A stretch of DNA of 8,203 nucleotides from Gammaproteobacteria bacterium. Its GTDB lineage: Bacteria; Pseudomonadota; Gammaproteobacteria; Nitrosococcales; Methylophagaceae. Below the pieces are notes generated by a model. That model saw only the letters and a program-made list of their open reading frames with translations, was not told the DNA's origin and did no database searches. Each line of letters starts with the position of its first letter. Position 1 is the stretch's first letter. Both the position numbers and the translations under genes were made by a program. This document shows, one piece after another, positions 5,349 through 8,203 of the stretch. The stretch is taken from NCBI GenBank assembly GCA_002402245.1, contig NVVP01000041.1:11943-20145 (forward strand), written 5' to 3'.

Positions 5349-8203
5349 TGTTGTTTATAGCAATGATATGGTGCAGCTTGCCAGCCAACTGTCTGACTCA
5401 CAACTGGCACAGCCACTACCACCACTCGAAGCTGAAACAATCATTGTGCAAAGTAACGAGCTTGCACGCTGGTTATCGTTATTTTTAGCTACACAGCATG
5501 GCGTAGTGAGTCATGTCGATTTCCCTTATCCATCAGCCTATATCTGGACATTAGCCCGAAATGTGCTGCCAAATATCCCCAAACAGTCTCCTTTTTCGAC
5601 TGATTCTATGGCATGGCGTATTTTTGAATATTTACCTGAATGTCGGCTGTTAACCGGCTTTGAACCGATTGATAGTTATTTAGGCCCACAAGATGACGTG
5701 TTAAAACGCTATCATTTAGCTCATCGAATTGCCGATACCTTTGACCAATATTTAATGTATCGCCCTGATTGGATTTTAGCTTGGGAGCAAGGTGAAAAAC
5801 CACATTGGCAAGCGATGTTATGGCAACATCTAGCCGAAGGGGATGATGCTAAATTACATCGTGCTAATTTATTAGTTACCTTAAAAGACTATCTAAATAC
5901 CTTAACTCAACGTCCAGCAGAATTACCATCTCGCATTGCTATTTTTGGCTTATCAGCCTTGCCTCCTGTGTATATGGACTTATTTGAATTAATGTCTAAA
6001 CACTGCGATATCACCTTGTACTTCCTATCACCTAGTGATCAATACTGGGGAGATTTAGTCGATCAAAAAACACAGACTAAACGCCGTTTAGAAGCTGATA
6101 ATGAAGAAGATGATTATTTCGTTTCAGGCCATCCATTATTGGCTAGCCTAGGCAAACAAGGGCAAGACTTTTTTGAGCAGCTACAAAGTTATCATCATCA
6201 GCAAAGCAATTTATTTGTCGCGCCAGAGGCTGATCACGTATTAGCCCAATTACAACGTGATATTTATAGCTTAAATGAACTTGATTCAGCAGAAAGTAAA
6301 ACCATTATCTCTGAGCAAGATGACTCGATTATGGCTCATTCCTGCCATAGTGCGATGCGTGAAATTGAAGTATTACATGATCAACTTCTAGCTTTATTTG
6401 AACGTCATCCTGAGTTATCACCTACCGATATTGTGGTGATGACGCCGGATATTGCAATTTATACGCCATGGATTGATGCTGTATTTTCAAGTTCTAACTC
6501 CGTTCACAATATACCCTATGGCATTGCAGATGAAGGCGTGCAAAAACAGAACCCCGTTCTAACGGCTTTTATTCGACTATTAGACTTGCCTCAATCTCGG
6601 TTTGAAGTTGAATCTATCATTGGTTTATTAGAGTGTCAGGCGATTCAACAGCGGTTTTCATTTGATGAAGAAGCGGTTGAACTCATTAGACAATGGTTAA
6701 GAGAGACTAATACACGCTGGGGCTATTCTAGTGAAGATAAAGCCGAGCTAGGATTGCCTGAAATTGAAGCCAATACATGGCGTGCAGGACTAGATCGCTT
6801 ATTACTCGGTTATGCCATGCCACTGGCAGCAGAAGGGCAGGAATGGGGACTGTTTGAAGGTAAGTTAGCTTTTGATGGCATTAGTGGTGACCGTGCTGAA
6901 GTCATGGCTCAACTCTGTTTATTTATTGATAAATTAGACCGCATACGTTCACGCCTAAAAGCAGTGATGACGCCAATACAATGGCAACGCTCAATTATCA
7001 ATCTACTGGATGAGTTTTTTTCAGCCAGTGACGAACATGATGAAGCGGAACTCACCGCGATTAGAACCACCTTAAACAAACTAGTTGAAAGCTCAATAAC
7101 AGCCCATTTTGAACAAAAAATTACCATTGAGTTAGTTAAAGAATGGTTAGAAGGCCACTTAGACTTTAATCAATCACAAACTCGCTTCATGGGCCAAGGA
7201 GTTACATTTTGTGGCATGGTGCCCATGCGTAGCATTCCATTTGAAGTAGTCTGTCTTATCGGCATGAACGATGGCAGCTATCCGAGGCGACAACCGGTGG
7301 TAGGCTTTGATTTACTATCGACTACGCCCATGAGAAAAGGCGATAGATCGCGTCGAGATGATGATCGATATCTATTTTTAGAAGCGATCTTATCGGCCAA
7401 ATCCCATTTATATATTAGTTATGTCGGTGCCAGCATTTTTGATAATGCACTTATTCCACCTTCAGTATTGATTAGTGATTTACGTGATGTATTACGTTTA
7501 GCGTTTAAATCAAGTAATAGTGACAATGATGATATTTGGCAGCAGGTTCTAACCGAGCATCCTCTACAAGCATTCAGCCAACGCTATTTCAATGCTAGCT
7601 CAACTAAGTTATTTAGTTATGTTGAAGCTAACTTGCCGCCTGAGCGTACAGATGATAATCAGATTGACTGGCTTGAAACAGAGTTTCCAGAGGCTGATGA
7701 ACGACTAAAACAGCTTACTGTCGCCCAGCTAATACAGTTCTTTAAGCAACCAGCACGTTATTGTTTGCAACAACGACTTGGTTTACGGTTAGACAGTGAT
7801 AGTGAGCAACTTGATTCACGTGAACCGTTTGAATTAACCGGTTTAGATGCTTGGTCATTACGCCAACAATTACTCAATCACAGTCTAGATAAAAAACAAT
7901 TAGCCGAGGCGTTACCCACAATACAAGCCACAGGTGTATTACCTCAAGGTGCAATGGGCGATAGTGTATTTACTAAACAAGCAGACAAGGTCGACCAGTT
8001 TGTAGAGAAGTTATTACCAACCTTGCCGGATGAGTTTTTAAAGCCGGTTAAATTTGAATTACAACTAGGGGAATTTAGCTTAAGTGGCTTTTTAAATACC
8101 CTATCTCCTGAAGGTGGCTTTGCCTACACCATGGGAAAAACCAAGGCCAACCACTTGCTGAGTAGTTGGATTAATCACTTAATTTTAAATTGTATTAAGC
8201 CTA
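5341..8203 (+). CDS. recC: Exodeoxyribonuclease V subunit gamma, RecC (3' end beyond the window)
   Basis: An open frame of 954 full codons with no stop continues past the right edge; full-length RecC is about 1,120 residues, so roughly 15% is missing. RecC is the non-catalytic scaffold of the RecBCD helicase-nuclease, which splits the DNA duplex at double-strand breaks and reads the Chi sequence in the 3' strand. Family hallmarks appear in order: FDQYLMYRPDWILAWE (about 134-149), HPLLASLGKQGQDF (264-277), CHSAMREIEVLHDQLL (335-350), DIVVMTPDI (363-371), WRAGLDRLLLGYAM (480-493), MVPMRSIPFEVVCLIGMNDG (626-645) and GDRSRRDDDRYLFLEA (667-682). From about residue 792 (LTVAQLIQFFKQPARYCLQQ) begins the C-terminal domain, a degenerate nuclease-like fold in E. 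coli RecC. The first two thirds resemble an inactivated helicase. No frameshift is seen. It lies downstream of the sqr terminator, so it needs its own promoter, which I could not pick out. recB and recD commonly follow. Confidence 0.97.
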   Translation, partial: MLNVVYSNDMVQLASQLSDSQLAQPLPPLEAETIIVQSNELARWLSLFLATQHGVVSHVDFPYPSAYIWTLARNVLPNIPKQSPFSTDSMAWRIFEYLPECRLLTGFEPIDSYLGPQDDVLKRYHLAHRIADTFDQYLMYRPDWILAWEQGEKPHWQAMLWQHLAEGDDAKLHRANLLVTLKDYLNTLTQRPAELPSRIAIFGLSALPPVYMDLFELMSKHCDITLYFLSPSDQYWGDLVDQKTQTKRRLEADNEEDDYFVSGHPLLASLGKQGQDFFEQLQSYHHQQSNLFVAPEADHVLAQLQRDIYSLNELDSAESKTIISEQDDSIMAHSCHSAMREIEVLHDQLLALFERHPELSPTDIVVMTPDIAIYTPWIDAVFSSSNSVHNIPYGIADEGVQKQNPVLTAFIRLLDLPQSRFEVESIIGLLECQAIQQRFSFDEEAVELIRQWLRETNTRWGYSSEDKAELGLPEIEANTWRAGLDRLLLGYAMPLAAEGQEWGLFEGKLAFDGISGDRAEVMAQLCLFIDKLDRIRSRLKAVMTPIQWQRSIINLLDEFFSASDEHDEAELTAIRTTLNKLVESSITAHFEQKITIELVKEWLEGHLDFNQSQTRFMGQGVTFCGMVPMRSIPFEVVCLIGMNDGSYPRRQPVVGFDLLSTTPMRKGDRSRRDDDRYLFLEAILSAKSHLYISYVGASIFDNALIPPSVLISDLRDVLRLAFKSSNSDNDDIWQQVLTEHPLQAFSQRYFNASSTKLFSYVEANLPPERTDDNQIDWLETEFPEADERLKQLTVAQLIQFFKQPARYCLQQRLGLRLDSDSEQLDSREPFELTGLDAWSLRQQLLNHSLDKKQLAEALPTIQATGVLPQGAMGDSVFTKQADKVDQFVEKLLPTLPDEFLKPVKFELQLGEFSLSGFLNTLSPEGGFAYTMGKTKANHLLSSWINHLILNCIKP

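Noticed and set aside
6909..7127. Antisense frames within recC (also 5606-5803), and 1341-1553 and 3078-3290 within htpG and hslO
   Set aside because: They are short, complementary to conserved coding sequence, have no recognisable domains, and no adjacent promoter evidence was seen.
1..8203. CRISPR arrays, insertion sequences, tRNA or rRNA genes, prophage or defence genes
   Set aside because: No repeat-spacer pattern, transposase, terminal inverted repeats or RNA-gene signature was seen. Apart from the short intergenic regions, the window is filled by five genes, four of them well-known core types.

Overview
The window comes from an AT-rich gammaproteobacterium. The evidence is an E. coli-style RecC, an HtpG and an Hsp33 of gammaproteobacterial type, and a canonical sigma-32 heat-shock promoter. 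A sulfide:quinone oxidoreductase very similar to the Acidithiobacillus ferrooxidans enzyme suggests that the organism oxidises or detoxifies sulfide. I cannot name the genus from sequence alone.

Layout, left to right. (1) Positions 1-744, minus strand: the first 248 codons of a single-pass membrane protein. It has a cytoplasmic N-terminus of about 100 residues, one transmembrane helix, and the start of a PstS-like phosphate/anion-binding domain in the periplasm. The gene runs off the left edge. (2) Positions 745-951: a divergent intergenic region with a near-consensus sigma-32 promoter (881-908) and a GGAGG ribosome binding site for htpG. (3) Positions 952-2865: htpG, bacterial Hsp90. A strong intrinsic terminator (2882-2920) follows and ends just before the hslO ribosome binding site. 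(4) Positions 2932-3846: hslO, the redox-activated holdase Hsp33. (5) Positions 3885-5156: sqr, sulfide:quinone oxidoreductase, 38 bases after hslO with no visible terminator between them. It is followed by a hairpin and an intrinsic terminator (5173-5237). (6) Positions 5341-8203: recC, about 954 codons, cut by the right edge. recB and recD probably lie beyond it.

Functionally, the centre of the window is a stress block. A heat-shock Hsp90 is followed by an oxidation-switched chaperone and a sulfide-oxidising flavoprotein, and the last two may share a transcript. The terminator between htpG and hslO separates the heat-shock gene from the redox pair, unless it is read through. recC starts a separate DNA-repair unit. 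Most of this is ordinary core-genome content, and I see no mobile element, CRISPR array, tRNA or rRNA. The least familiar parts are the membrane-anchored binding protein at the left edge and the htpG / terminator / hslO-sqr arrangement.
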